DNA of 64,000 nucleotides from an uncultured Selenomonas sp. GTDB lineage: Bacteria; Bacillota; Negativicutes; Selenomonadales; Selenomonadaceae. The DNA lies in the NCBI GenBank assembly GCA_934202005.1, contig CAKPXP010000008.1:11288-75287 (forward strand), read 5' to 3'. Of the stretch, positions 1-9,012 are shown one piece after another. The position numbers and the translations under genes are program-made. The notes under the pieces are model-generated. The model was not told the origin of the DNA, ran no database searches, and saw nothing but the letters and a program-made list of their open reading frames with translations. Each line of letters opens with the position of its first letter. Within the stretch, counting starts at the first letter, position 1.

Positions 1-16
1 GATTGGATGGTAATAT

Positions 17-1465
17 ATGACAGTAAATAAAATATCGCAGAAGTTGTTTCTTATTGGGATATTTTTTATCGCCATTACAATTGCAAATTTTCCTATGCGT
101 TCCGTGATGGTAGTATTGTCTGATGAATTTAGTACGTGCATACTGTTGGGCATGTTCGTATTTCTTTGTCAGGTGATTCATAGGAAAAAAATGTTATTGC
201 CTTATAACGCGTCCTTTGATTTATTCCTTAAGTTCGTCATATACTGTTTGCTTTCTGGAATACTTCTTATTCCGCAGATGGCGGCAAGAACATATAATCA
301 TCAGCTGGTATTGCAAAAATTTGTTTACTATTATATCTTTTTGCTTATTATGTGCATGATGATGATTTTTATCTATAATATTCTGCATACTACTCCTGAA
401 ATATATAAAAAAATAACCCATGTTTTTATGTTTGGATTGGTTTTGCAGTTAGTCTATGCGTGTATTCAATTCCTTAAGCAGATTGGGAATACGCAGGCAA
501 TCAATTTTATTGCACTTACCGGACCATATTTTGGACGAGGCATTGATTCAATGAGTGCTTATTGGCTTAAACTATATGGCCTTACAGAAGAGCCATCTGG
601 TTTGGCTAATTACATGGTGTTTATATTTCCTTGGCTGTTATTTGCTTTTTTGCAGGCATCGCATAGTGAACATCATAAAAGAATCAAACAGGGAAGCTGT
701 TTCCTTATATTCTTTGTGATGATTTTCGTTTTGTTTTTTACTTTTTCCAGGACAGCAATGTTAAGTTTCTTCCTTATGTTATTTATTTCGGCACTTATCT
801 TTCATTCACAAATTATGCATGCGTTCATTCGTAAAAAAATTCAGGTATTTATAAGTGTAGTGGCAGTTGTATCTATACTGTCTATCATTCCGTCATACAT
901 ATCTTCAATATGGGATGCCCCAGTATCGATTGATAGTATGGTGGAAATGACAGTCAACTCTATTTTTTCGGAAGAAGGCAGGCAGTCTAGTGATTCAAAT
1001 ATTACTCGTATAGGAGGAATGGCAGCTAGTGTCCGTATATGGGAAGATAATCCGATCATAGGCTGTGGATTTGGTACTAGCCGATTATATATGGCAGAAT
1101 ACTATCCGGATTGGGCTAAAAATTCATCAGAAGTTGTAGACGGATTAACTGTAGTCGATAATATTTCATATAGCTATAGGGAATTAACATCAGCTGTTTT
1201 ACCACGACTGCTAGCAGAAAATGGAGCTTTGGGAATGATGATATGGCTTTTGTTATGGGGCTATATGATGGTTCACTGTTATAAAATTTATCCTATGGTG
1301 GACTCATATAAGCAGGATATTCTAAAGATAATCTTCCTGATGATAGTAGCAGGATTTATATTATCATTTAATCTTAATTATATCTTTAGCTATGAATACC
1401 TGTTATTTTTACCGATTTACTGGGATATGATGGATAAGCTGGCTGATAAAAAGCCAATACAATGA
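17..1465 (+). CDS. O-antigen polymerase/ligase-like membrane protein (Wzy/WaaL family)
   Basis: A 482-residue, very hydrophobic protein with roughly ten to twelve predicted membrane segments spread over its whole length and a large extracytoplasmic loop at about residues 285-400. The motif FSRTAMLSF near residue 240 resembles the conserved stretch at the start of the Wzy_C (O-antigen ligase/polymerase) domain. Such proteins join undecaprenyl-linked repeat units, or transfer O-antigen to lipid A-core, at the periplasmic face of the inner membrane. The gene is AT-rich compared with the heptose genes that follow, as is common for serotype-specific polymerases. Polymerase and ligase cannot be told apart by eye. 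Polymerase is favoured because the gene sits among repeat-unit synthesis genes. Confidence 0.75.
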   Translation: MTVNKISQKLFLIGIFFIAITIANFPMRSVMVVLSDEFSTCILLGMFVFLCQVIHRKKMLLPYNASFDLFLKFVIYCLLSGILLIPQMAARTYNHQLVLQKFVYYYIFLLIMCMMMIFIYNILHTTPEIYKKITHVFMFGLVLQLVYACIQFLKQIGNTQAINFIALTGPYFGRGIDSMSAYWLKLYGLTEEPSGLANYMVFIFPWLLFAFLQASHSEHHKRIKQGSCFLIFFVMIFVLFFTFSRTAMLSFFLMLFISALIFHSQIMHAFIRKKIQVFISVVAVVSILSIIPSYISSIWDAPVSIDSMVEMTVNSIFSEEGRQSSDSNITRIGGMAASVRIWEDNPIIGCGFGTSRLYMAEYYPDWAKNSSEVVDGLTVVDNISYSYRELTSAVLPRLLAENGALGMMIWLLLWGYMMVHCYKIYPMVDSYKQDILKIIFLMIVAGFILSFNLNYIFSYEYLLFLPIYWDMMDKLADKKPIQ

Positions 1466-1532
1466 TAGGTGAATTGTGAGGACGAATGTGTAATGAAATG
1501 GGTAGATTTTTATAATGGGGGGAGAAGGCTGA

Positions 1533-2564
1533 ATGATTATTACAAAGACTCCGTTTCGCATGTCGTTCTTCGGTGGCGGGACGGATATGAAGGAGTTTTA
1601 TGAGCAATATGGTGGAGCTGTTTTATCGACGACGTTCGATAAATACTGCTATGTGACAGTACGCCATTTGCCGCGCTTTTTCAAGTATACGAGTGAGTTT
1701 GCGTATGCGAATATTGAGCGCGTGACGGATGTGGATCAGATAGAGCATCCCTTGATCCGCAATCTGATGAAGTTCAAGGAGATGCATGAGATTCGTCTGT
1801 CTTATGAGGCAGATCTGCCAGCCCGTACGGGTCTTGGTACATCGTCCTCTTTTGCCGTGGGTATGCTGAATGCGTTCTATGGCATGAAAGGGAAGCGCGT
1901 GGACAAGCGCCGTCTTGCGGATGAGGCTATCTATGCGGAGCGTGTGCTCTGTAACGAGGCTGGCGGTATTCAGGATCAGATAGCGGCAGCTTTCGGCGGG
2001 CTGAACCGTATCGATATGTCGAGGGATGGCTACAAGGTTACGCCGGTCATCATCTCGAATCAGCGCAAGCGCGAGTTCAATGACAATCTCATGCTGTTCT
2101 TCACGGGCTTTTCTCGGTTCTCCTCAGATATCCAGAAGGGAACGAAGAAGAGTATGGCGGATAAGACGAAGCAGCTTCTCGAGATGAAGTCACTGGTCGA
2201 TCAGGCGGAGGATATCCTGACGGATGCTCATAGTGATCTCAATGAGTTCGGTCGTTTGCTCGATTATACATGGAAACTGAAACGTGGCATCTCTGCTGGT
2301 ATCTCGACGGACTCGATTGACGCGATTTACCAAAAGGCCATTGTGGCTGGTGCGACAGGGGGCAAGCTCCTCGGTGCGGGCGGCGGCGGATTTTTGCTTT
2401 TCTATGTGGAGCAGGACAAGCAGCCGCAGGTGATGAATGCGTTGCAGGATTTGCTCTATGTACCGTTCGAGTTCGAGAATGATGGAACACAGGTCGTTTA
2501 TTTCAAGGCTGAGGATTATGAGATTCCTGAGCGTTTCCAAACGGAAGGAGATAGTACGAAATGA
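1533..2564 (+). CDS. hddA: D-glycero-alpha-D-manno-heptose-7-phosphate kinase (GHMP kinase)
   Basis: This 343-residue GHMP-family kinase starts MIITKTPFRMSFFGGGTD, the typical HddA opening. The ATP-binding loop PARTGLGTSSSFAVG lies at about residues 97-110, and a C-terminal GATGGKLLGAGGGGF motif at about residues 270-285. It phosphorylates D-glycero-D-manno-heptose 7-phosphate at C1, giving the alpha-1,7-bisphosphate, in the GDP-heptose branch. The ATG at 1533 follows a strong GGGGGGAGA ribosome-binding site. Its stop overlaps the gmhA start in an ATGA, so the two are translationally coupled. The neighbours gmhA and hddC fix the pathway. Confidence 0.88.
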   Translation: MIITKTPFRMSFFGGGTDMKEFYEQYGGAVLSTTFDKYCYVTVRHLPRFFKYTSEFAYANIERVTDVDQIEHPLIRNLMKFKEMHEIRLSYEADLPARTGLGTSSSFAVGMLNAFYGMKGKRVDKRRLADEAIYAERVLCNEAGGIQDQIAAAFGGLNRIDMSRDGYKVTPVIISNQRKREFNDNLMLFFTGFSRFSSDIQKGTKKSMADKTKQLLEMKSLVDQAEDILTDAHSDLNEFGRLLDYTWKLKRGISAGISTDSIDAIYQKAIVAGATGGKLLGAGGGGFLLFYVEQDKQPQVMNALQDLLYVPFEFENDGTQVVYFKAEDYEIPERFQTEGDSTK

Positions 2565-3208
2565 AGGAGCAGGCAGAAGCACGCATCAAAGAGCTTGTCA
2601 CGCGGTATCCGAGTCTTAGCAGTCTGGAGGAGTCGCTGCGCGAGAGCGCGGAGCGACTGATTCGCTGCTACCGTACTGGTCATAAGATCATGGTCTGCGG
2701 CAATGGCGGCAGTGCGGCAGACGCGCTCCATATCGTGGGCGAGCTCATGAAGGCATTCGTTTGCAAGAGGGCGATTACTGAGGAGTGGCAGGAGAAGTTT
2801 GCGAAACTGCCAAATGGGGCATATATGAGCCGCAATCTGCAGATGGCGTTGCCAGCGATTTCCCTTGTGAGTGAGACAGGATTGCTGACAGCTTATGCGA
2901 ATGATGTGGCTCCGGATATGAATTTTGCGCAGCAGGTATTTGGCCAGGGAAGTGAGGGGGATGTCCTCATTGCGATCAGCACTTCGGGAAACTCGAAGAA
3001 CGTACTCTATGCAGCTGAGGTTGCTAGGGCCAAGTCGATTACGGTCATCGCCCTGACGGGACATGATGGCGGTAAGCTCAGGGACTATGCGGATGTATTG
3101 CTCAATGTGCCGGAAAAGGAAACGTTCAAGATACAGGAACTGCATCTGCCGGTCTATCATGCGCTGTGCCTCGCAGTCGAGGCCGAGTTCTATGGTGGGG
3201 CGGACTGA
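2561..3208 (+). CDS. gmhA: phosphoheptose isomerase (SIS domain)
   Basis: A 215-residue single SIS-domain protein. The motif CGNGGSAADALHIVGEL (about residues 46-62) is the sugar-phosphate-binding loop, and SGNSKNVLYA (about residues 145-154) is the second SIS loop. GmhA converts sedoheptulose 7-phosphate to D-glycero-D-manno-heptose 7-phosphate in the cytoplasm, the first committed step of nucleotide-heptose synthesis. At 215 residues it is longer than E. coli GmhA (192) and resembles the isomerases of GDP-heptose clusters. Start and stop overlap its neighbours (ATGA at 2561, TGATG at 3206), so hddA-gmhA-hddC is one coupled unit. Confidence 0.87.
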   Translation: MKEQAEARIKELVTRYPSLSSLEESLRESAERLIRCYRTGHKIMVCGNGGSAADALHIVGELMKAFVCKRAITEEWQEKFAKLPNGAYMSRNLQMALPAISLVSETGLLTAYANDVAPDMNFAQQVFGQGSEGDVLIAISTSGNSKNVLYAAEVARAKSITVIALTGHDGGKLRDYADVLLNVPEKETFKIQELHLPVYHALCLAVEAEFYGGAD

Positions 3209-3894
3209 TGGAGGCAATCATACTGGCTGGTGGCTTTGGCACGCGGCTGCAGACGGTGGTGTCTGATGTTCCCAAGCCGATGGCCCCCATGAATGATACG
3301 GGGAGACCCTTCCTCAGCGTCTTGCTGGAGAAATTGGCGGCAGATGGGGTGACGCATGTTGTCCTCTCAACGGGCTATATGAGTGAGGTCATCGAGCGAT
3401 TTTTCGGCAATGAGTATGCAGGGGTTCGTATCGATTATTCTGTTGAGGAGACACCGCTTTTTACTGGTGGTGCTGTGAAGCTGGCCCTGTCGAGATGTCA
3501 GGAGGAGACGGTCTTCGTATTGAATGGAGATACGTATTTCGATGTGAAGATGAATGACATGTGCCAGTTTCATGCCGATACAGGGGCGGATTTTACGGTT
3601 GCGGTCAAGAAGATGCATGATTTCGATCGTTATGGTACGGTTGAGGTGCAGGACGGTCGGATTGTATCTTTTCGAGAGAAAAGATACTGCGAGGATGGCT
3701 GGATCAATGGCGGTGTTTATTGTTTGCGTCGGTCGTTGCTGACAGATTTTCCGCTGACAAAATTTTCCTTGGAGAAAGATTTCATGGAGAAGAAACTGAC
3801 TGAAATGAAGATGGCCGCTTTTCCATCGTCGGGATATTTCATTGATATCGGTATACCGGAGGATTATGCGCTGGCGCGGAAAAAGTTTGGATGA
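3208..3894 (+). CDS. hddC: D-glycero-alpha-D-manno-heptose 1-phosphate guanylyltransferase (HddC-like nucleotidyltransferase)
   Basis: A 228-residue NTP-transferase. The N-terminus MEAIILAGGFGTRLQ carries the GGxGTRL nucleotide-binding loop, followed by DVPKPMAPM. VLNGDTYFDV (about residues 95-104) holds the metal-binding aspartate, and EKDFMEKKL and IDIGIPEDYA near the end are typical of sugar-1-phosphate nucleotidyltransferases. It should activate heptose 1-phosphate with GTP to give GDP-D-glycero-D-manno-heptose. The ATG at 3208 was chosen over the longer in-frame extension because it overlaps the gmhA stop and begins exactly at the conserved domain. The guanylyl specificity is inferred from linkage to hddA and gmhA. 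Confidence 0.82.
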   Translation: MEAIILAGGFGTRLQTVVSDVPKPMAPMNDTGRPFLSVLLEKLAADGVTHVVLSTGYMSEVIERFFGNEYAGVRIDYSVEETPLFTGGAVKLALSRCQEETVFVLNGDTYFDVKMNDMCQFHADTGADFTVAVKKMHDFDRYGTVEVQDGRIVSFREKRYCEDGWINGGVYCLRRSLLTDFPLTKFSLEKDFMEKKLTEMKMAAFPSSGYFIDIGIPEDYALARKKFG

Positions 3895-3918
3895 CAAGCA
3901 ACATGGGAGAGCAGAGCA

Positions 3919-4818
3919 ATGAGATTAGGTGTCGTTATTCTCAACTATAAAAGCTATGATGTGACGCTGGATTGTCTTTCCAAGCTGGAGCGGCTGGAGC
4001 AGCTCGATGATATTGTCGTAGTGGATAATAACTCGCCGAATGCCTCATATCAGAGGCTGCAGGCAGCACAGCCGGGACATCGCTGGCATCTCCTGCAGTC
4101 GGGAGAGAACCGTGGATATTCGGCAGGGAATAACGTCGGCATTCGCTATCTCATGGAGCATACAGAGGATGACATCATCGGGATCGTGAATCCCGATGTT
4201 TGTTTTGATGGTGAGTTCCTGCGGCAGATTCGCGGGGCGTTTGCGGCACACGATGAGTATGCCGTCCTCACAGGTGTCCAGCACAGGCGAGACGGTAGTG
4301 TGAGCAATCGGTCATTCTGGCCGGAGCTGACGCGCTGGACGACGATACGTTCCAATCTCTGGTTTCTGAATAAACTCGCGAATCGCCAGACGGAGTATAA
4401 TATGCGCTTTGTTCGTGAGACGTTGTCACAGGCAGCAGGTCAGGATCTCGTCGAGGTTCCTGTGGTGGAAGGATGCTGTTTTTTTATGCGCAGATGTGCA
4501 TGGGAGCAGATCGGTCTGCTCGACGAGCGGATGTTTTTGTTCTTTGAAGAGGATATTCTCGCGTATCGCGTTCATCGTAAGGGATGGAAGATCGGTGTTC
4601 TGCCACAGACGGCGTTCCTCCATGATCACTCAACTACGCTCAAAAGTATCTATTCGAGTCTACAAACGGATCTGTTGCTGCTGAAGTCGCGAGGGAAATT
4701 CTATCGGCATTATTTGTCACGGGGATTTTTGGATGATTTGGCGTACGCGTTGTCGGTGGCTGTTTTTTATTTGGAAAAATGCGCGCTGGTTCCTTACCAT
4801 TGGCTGCGTGGGAAGTAA
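3919..4818 (+). CDS. glycosyltransferase family 2 (rhamnosyltransferase-like)
   Basis: A 299-residue GT-A fold glycosyltransferase. It starts MRLGVVILNYKSYDVTLDCL. VVVDNNSPNAS at about residues 34-44 and RGYSAGNNVGIRYL at about residues 64-77 bind the nucleotide sugar, and GIVNPDV (about residues 91-97) is the DxD-equivalent. VEGCCFFMRR and LFFEEDILAYRV, at about residues 186-225, are typical of the WcaA/rhamnosyltransferase group. It would act at the cytoplasmic membrane on the lipid-linked repeat unit. A GGAGAGCAG-like ribosome-binding site precedes the ATG. Donor sugar and linkage cannot be predicted. Confidence 0.82.
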   Translation: MRLGVVILNYKSYDVTLDCLSKLERLEQLDDIVVVDNNSPNASYQRLQAAQPGHRWHLLQSGENRGYSAGNNVGIRYLMEHTEDDIIGIVNPDVCFDGEFLRQIRGAFAAHDEYAVLTGVQHRRDGSVSNRSFWPELTRWTTIRSNLWFLNKLANRQTEYNMRFVRETLSQAAGQDLVEVPVVEGCCFFMRRCAWEQIGLLDERMFLFFEEDILAYRVHRKGWKIGVLPQTAFLHDHSTTLKSIYSSLQTDLLLLKSRGKFYRHYLSRGFLDDLAYALSVAVFYLEKCALVPYHWLRGK

Positions 4819-4837
4819 TCACAGAGGAGTGACACAA

Positions 4838-5925
4838 ATGGAGAAACTGAATTTCGCCTGTGCCTGGGGATATGGGGATATCAGGCAGAGCTGGTCGGGG
4901 ACGAACTATGGGCTGTATTCGCATCTGCAGAAATACTACGAGGTGGAGAATGTGAATACAGGAATATTTCACCGCGGCTGGCTGACGTTCCCCTTGCGTG
5001 TGGCGAGGAAACTGCACCGCGTGTTTGGCGGTGATGATATGGAAGTGTTGCGGATGCGTATGGCCAATCGTTTTGTGCGAACGCCTGGTGCGACGCTGCA
5101 GTTCGATGAGTGTCCGGCGGTTCATGGGGATGAGCGGCATTATATTTATCAGGATTTGTCCGTAGACTATGTGTTGAAAATGGCGACCTCGCTGCCGGAT
5201 GTGTTTGCGCATAGTGCCTATCAGCATATCCAGATGCCGAGAATCAAGGCGCGTGCCAGGATGCAGAATGCGTTCTACGCCAAGGCGGCGGGTATCTTTA
5301 CGATGGGCAAGTGGCTCGTGAAGGAACTAAAAGAGGACAAAAATATTTCTGTGAAAGACAAGGTATATCATGCAGGGGGGGTATCAACGTAGATGCCTCA
5401 TTAATTGGAAATTATGCACAGCGTCAAGGGAATAAAATCCTTTTCATCGGGCGGGATTTCGAGCGGAAGAACGGGCCTCTGGTTGTGGAGGCATTTCGTC
5501 TGCTGCGCGAGCGTCGGCCGGAGGTGGAGCTGTTCATCGCTGGGCCGGAGCATCTTCAGCTATCGGATGCGGGGATTCATCTGCTGGGCAATCTGCCGTA
5601 CCGTGAGTTGCCGCAGTATTTCAATCTATGCGATGTATTCTGCATGCCGTCGAAGTTCGAGGCGTATGGGCTGGTGTTCCCTGAGGCGCTCACGTTCGGG
5701 CTTCCTTGTATCGGCCGGGATGCCTATGAGATGCCGTACTTCATCGAGGACGGCGAGACGGGCTATCTGCTGCGGAGCGAGAGGAAGGAGGAACTGGCAG
5801 ACCTCATGGATCGGGCGCTTGGCAATCAGCAAATGGCTGCCAATGTTCGTGAGCGCCGGGAGTTCTATGTGCAGGAATATTCCTGGGATACGGTTGCGCG
5901 GCGCATCTATGAGGTGATTGGCTGA
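4838..5925 (+). pseudogene. glycosyltransferase family 4, split by a frameshift in a poly-G tract
   Basis: Two overlapping reading frames together make one GT-B glycosyltransferase of about 362 residues. The first (ATG 4838, ribosome-binding site GAGGAGTGA) carries the N-terminal half and ends at 5392. The second carries the C-terminal half through 5925, with LFIGRDFERKNGP, the CMPSKFEAYGLVFPEAL donor-binding motif and the RIYEVIG end. The frames join if the G run at 5375-5381 has eight G instead of seven (HAGG then INVDAS). As written the first half would give a 184-residue product without the donor-binding domain. The change may be phase variation, a real mutation or a homopolymer error in the assembly. 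Confidence 0.75.
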
Positions 5926-5954
5926 TATTTGGCAATCAATAGGAGGGTTCACAC

Positions 5955-7324
5955 ATGAAAGTCATCATTCTCGCCGGCGGCGGCGGGTCGCGTCTTTTCC
6001 GCTGTCGCGCAAGTCGTATCCGAAGCAGTTCCTGAAGCTGGAGGATGAGCGGTCGCTGCTGGTGCATACGGTGGAGCGGTTCTTGGATTTCGTGGCGCCG
6101 GAGGATGTTCTGGTGGTGACGAATGAGCGGTATCTCTATCATGTGCAGAGCGAGCTCGCGGAGTGCCATGCGGAGGGGGCGCATGTCATCCTGGAGCCGG
6201 TGGCGCGCAATACGGCGCCGGCGATCGCTCTGGCGCTGCGGTTCTGCGAGGAGCGGCTCGGCTGCGATGGGGCAGAGCCGCTGGTGGTGGCGGCGGCGGA
6301 TCATGTGATCCGGCCGCAGGATGTGTTCACGTCGTGCATCGCGCAGGCGGCTGCGGTGGTGCAGGAGGGGGCCGGGTGTCTCGTGACGTTCGGCATCCCG
6401 GCGCGGTCGCCGGAGACGGGGTATGGCTATATCGAGGCGGGGGATTCGGATGGCCGGTCGTTCGCTGTCGAGTCGTTCCAGGAGAAGCCGGATCTTGAGA
6501 CGGCGGAGCGTTATGTCGCGGTGGGGAATTATTACTGGAATTCCGGGATGTTCGCGTTCACGCTGGAGTTTATGAAAGGGGAGCTCGCGCGGCATCAGCC
6601 GGAGATTGCGGCGATCCTCGAGGATGGCTATGATGCGGCGGTGGCGCATTTCGCTGCGATGCCGGAGATCTCGATCGATTACGCGGTGGCGGAGCGGTCG
6701 CAGGCGGTGCGCATGGTGCCGCTGACGTGTTATTGGAACGATATCGGCTCGTGGGACGCGGTGTATGATATCCTGCCGCACGACGCGGACGGCAATGCGG
6801 TGCAGGGCGATGTGCTCGCGCTCGATTGCCGGGACTCGCTGATCATGGGGCACGACCGCCTGATCGCGGGCATCGGGCTCGATGATCTCTTGCTCGTCGA
6901 GACGGACGATGTCATCGTCGTCGCGCGGAAGGGGGCGTCGCAGCAGGTGAAGACGGTCGTCGAGCGCCTCCGCCGGATGGGGCGCAAGGAGGCGGACGAG
7001 CATACGACGATGTACCACCGCTGGGGCACGTCGACGATCATCGGCCAGGGCGTCGGCTACCGGATGAAGAAAGTCCGCGTCCTCCCCGGCCAGGCCATCA
7101 CGATGCAGATGCACTACCATCGCACGGAGCACTGGGTCGTCCTGCGCGGCACGGCCGAGGTCACGCGCGGCGAGGAGAGGACCATGCTCCACGAGCGCGA
7201 GTCTATCTTCATTCCCCAGACGACAAAGCACCAGCTCAAAAACCCCGGCCGCATCCCGCTCGAGATCATCGAGATCCAGAACGGCTCGTATATCGGCGAG
7301 GATGATATCGTGCGGTATGAGTGA
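5955..7324 (+). pseudogene. manC: mannose-1-phosphate guanylyltransferase/mannose-6-phosphate isomerase, frameshifted near the start
   Basis: The ATG at 5955 follows AGGAGG and encodes MKVIILAGGGGSRLF, the nucleotide-binding loop. The frame then breaks at about 5999-6001, where one C is missing. The rest (PLSRKSYPKQFLKLEDE and onward) continues in another frame to 7324. Intact, the protein would be about 456 residues. It would comprise an NTP-transferase domain, with ENDIGSWDA-type YWNDIGSWDAV near residue 260, and a C-terminal cupin type-II isomerase domain with MQMHYHRTEHWVV. ManC makes GDP-mannose for the polysaccharide. Either the gene is inactivated or the missing C is a sequencing error; the rest of the frame is perfectly open. 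Confidence 0.8.
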
Positions 7325-7360
7325 GGGGGACATATAAGACATGTGAGAGCCAGAACACGA

Positions 7361-7408
7361 AGCTACATGTACAAACGTCCACTTTGTGGACATTGTGCGC
7401 CCGTCCTT
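7361..7408 (-). repeat. GTCCAC/GTGGAC palindromic repeat, copy 1
   Basis: An imperfect palindrome whose core is GTCCAC, a short loop and GTGGAC, flanked by GCACAA/TTTGT-type arms, 37 bp after the manC stop. Its reverse complement nearly matches the copy at 60,641-60,690, including the trailing ATGTAGCTT, and shares GGACGGGCGCA with copies at 19.8 and 21.1 kb. Confidence 0.75.
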
Positions 7409-7463
7409 AGAGGATTTCCTGCCAATCGCGCTGCGCCTGCGGCTTGCGTTCTTGGGGCTTTAT

Positions 7464-7509
7464 ATAGTAAACGCACTTTGCAGAAAAATGCAAAGTGCGT
7501 TCATACTAT
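7464..7509 (-). terminator. stem-loop terminator after the toxin-antitoxin pair
   Basis: A long stem (ATAGTA then AACGCACTTTGCA, loop GAAAAA, then TGCAAAGTGCGTT and ATACTAT) lies 4 bp beyond the antitoxin stop on the minus strand. It probably also ends transcription from the manC side. Confidence 0.7.
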
Positions 7510-7513
7510 CCAC

Positions 7514-7792
7514 TCAACGGGCTGCAAATTCGATTTTTAAACGACATCCAAGACCAGAGGCCAAGCGTTTCAAGGTCTTGATGGAGGGATTCGCGTTGCC
7601 GTTTTCCAGTTTGCTGATATCTGCCTGGGCGATACCGGTACGAGCGGCTAACTCCTTCTGCGTAATGCCTTGGCGCTCACGGGCGTCTATCATGGCGCGG
7701 ATAATAGCGAACTCTGGTTCTAAAGCATCGTATTCAGCTTTTAGTTCTGGGTCTTTCAGCTGTTCTTGGAGAAATTCTTTGAATTCGCTCAC
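7514..7792 (-). CDS. HigA-like antitoxin (XRE-family HTH)
   Basis: A 92-residue protein with a helix-turn-helix at about residues 37-75 (GITQKELAARTGIAQADISKLENG). It ends LGCRLKIEFAAR, the usual tail of HigA/xre antitoxins paired with Gp49-type toxins. It should bind and neutralise the toxin encoded just upstream and repress the shared promoter. Its start overlaps the toxin stop by 4 bp. The toxin-first order is typical of HigBA systems. A terminator follows directly. Assignment to the HigA family is by motif and gene order only. Confidence 0.82.
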   Translation of the reverse strand: MSEFKEFLQEQLKDPELKAEYDALEPEFAIIRAMIDARERQGITQKELAARTGIAQADISKLENGNANPSIKTLKRLASGLGCRLKIEFAAR

Positions 7793-8145
7793 TTTGATCC
7801 CATCCTTTCCAGATAATCTTTGCGGTACTTTTTGGCGCGTTCTATTTCGCCCTTGGGCGTCTTCTGTGATTTCTTTATGAAGCCGTGCGTTAAGATGATT
7901 TCATGGTTTATCACGAAGAAGTACATGACCCGAGAAATGTCGCTGCTAACTTTCGCTCGTAGTTCAAATATACCATCATCCAAATGTTTGGAGTAAGGCT
8001 CTCGGAGTTGATTGCCTTTATCCTCTAGTGTTTCGATGGTGCGCAACATTTTAGCGCGCATCTTTTTCTCCAGATCGATGATAAAGGTTTTTGCTGGTTT
8101 ATCGCCGTTGGGGAGAGTGTAAAAGCTTACTTGGAAAGCAGACAT
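7789..8145 (-). CDS. HigB/RelE-like toxin (Gp49 family)
   Basis: A 118-residue RelE-superfamily protein. The segment EDKGNQLREPYSKHLDDGIFELRAK at about residues 40-64 and SRVMYFFVINHEIILTHGFIKKSQKTP at about residues 71-97 match the Gp49/HigB core, where the basic residues near KKSQKTP act in ribosome-dependent mRNA cleavage. It is the first gene of a two-gene operon with a HigA-like antitoxin, driven by a TTGACT/TAATAT promoter. The pair sits between manC and rfbC on the opposite strand to the polysaccharide genes, so it looks like an inserted stability module. Confidence 0.82.
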   Translation of the reverse strand: MSAFQVSFYTLPNGDKPAKTFIIDLEKKMRAKMLRTIETLEDKGNQLREPYSKHLDDGIFELRAKVSSDISRVMYFFVINHEIILTHGFIKKSQKTPKGEIERAKKYRKDYLERMGSK

Positions 8146-8184
8146 TCGTGCTCTTTTTTGATATGTGATAAATCCTATATTTAT

Positions 8185-8213
8185 ATATTAAGCGATGGTT
8201 CCTATCTAGTCAA
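8185..8213 (-). promoter_or_regulatory. promoter of the toxin-antitoxin operon
   Basis: On the minus strand TTGACT (8213-8208) is followed after exactly 17 bp by TAATAT (8190-8185), about 40 bp upstream of the toxin start. The surrounding AT-rich dyads could serve as an antitoxin operator. Confidence 0.55.
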
Positions 8214-8277
8214 GGGGAGTCTAGACGGCGCCGCGGCGATTGGCAACGGATTAAATGATGAATGCGGCGCGCGGATG

Positions 8278-8286
8278 TGATACAAT
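8278..8286 (+). promoter_or_regulatory. extended -10 promoter of rfbC
   Basis: TGATACAAT matches an extended -10 element (TG-N-TACAAT) about 40 bp before the rfbC start. No good -35 box is visible. It suggests rfbC is transcribed separately from the genes upstream. Confidence 0.4.
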
Positions 8287-8329
8287 GGGTAGCATAGAAT
8301 AACGTTACAAATAAAGGAGACGTTTGATC

Positions 8330-8896
8330 GTGAAAGCAACGGAAACGAAACTCAAGGGTGTCTATGTGCTGGAGCCGCAGGTGTTCGGCGATGCGCGCGG
8401 GTGGTTCATGGAGAGCTGGTCGAAGCGCAAGATGGAGGCGGCCGGGATCGCGGTGGATTTCGTGCAGGACAACCAGTCCTACTCGGCGCAGAAGGGCACG
8501 CTGCGCGGGCTGCACTATCAGCTCGACCCGATGAGCCAGGCAAAGCTCCTGCGCGCGACGCGCGGGGCGATCTTCGACGTGGCCGTCGACATCCGCAAGG
8601 GCTCGCCGCAGTTCGGCCAGTGGGTGGGCGTCGAGCTCTCGGCGGAGAACAAACGCCAGCTCTTCATCCCGCGCGGCTTCGCGCATGGATTCATCACGCT
8701 GACGGACGACGTCGAGGTCCAGTACAAGGCGGACAACTACTACGCGCCGGAGTGCGACGGCAACATCCGCTGGAACGATCCCGACATCGGCGTCGCCTGG
8801 CCCATCGAGCCCGTCATCCTGTCGGAAAAGGATACGAAGGCGCCGACGCTCAAGGAGCGCGTGGAGACGTCGCTGAACTTCGTGTATCAGGGGTGA
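8330..8896 (+). CDS. rfbC: dTDP-4-dehydrorhamnose 3,5-epimerase
   Basis: A 188-residue cupin epimerase. It starts KATETKLKGVYVLEPQVF and carries FVQDNQSYSAQKGTLRGLHYQ (about residues 43-63), with the active-site histidine in RGLHYQ. RGFAHGFITL follows at about residues 115-124, and DPDIGVAWPI near the end. It converts dTDP-4-dehydro-6-deoxyglucose to dTDP-4-dehydrorhamnose. GTG at 8330 was chosen over the in-frame TTG at 8324 because of homologue length and the nine-base spacing from AAAGGAGA. rfbA, rfbB and rfbD are not in the window and must lie elsewhere if dTDP-rhamnose is made. Confidence 0.92.
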   Translation: MKATETKLKGVYVLEPQVFGDARGWFMESWSKRKMEAAGIAVDFVQDNQSYSAQKGTLRGLHYQLDPMSQAKLLRATRGAIFDVAVDIRKGSPQFGQWVGVELSAENKRQLFIPRGFAHGFITLTDDVEVQYKADNYYAPECDGNIRWNDPDIGVAWPIEPVILSEKDTKAPTLKERVETSLNFVYQG

Positions 8897-9012
8897 GTGG
8901 CGGAGGGACTGCTTGGTACCGCGCGTGTGATGCGTTCACATGGCCTCACAGTCGACTACAGCGCAAAAGAGCGGCTGAGACATATCAGCATAGCGAGCAG
9001 GGAGGGTACAAA

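Noticed and set aside
8401..9012. Long N-terminal extension of the ATPase gene
   Set aside because: It is the second frame of rfbC; the ATPase domain starts at the ATG at 9,013 with a good ribosome-binding site.
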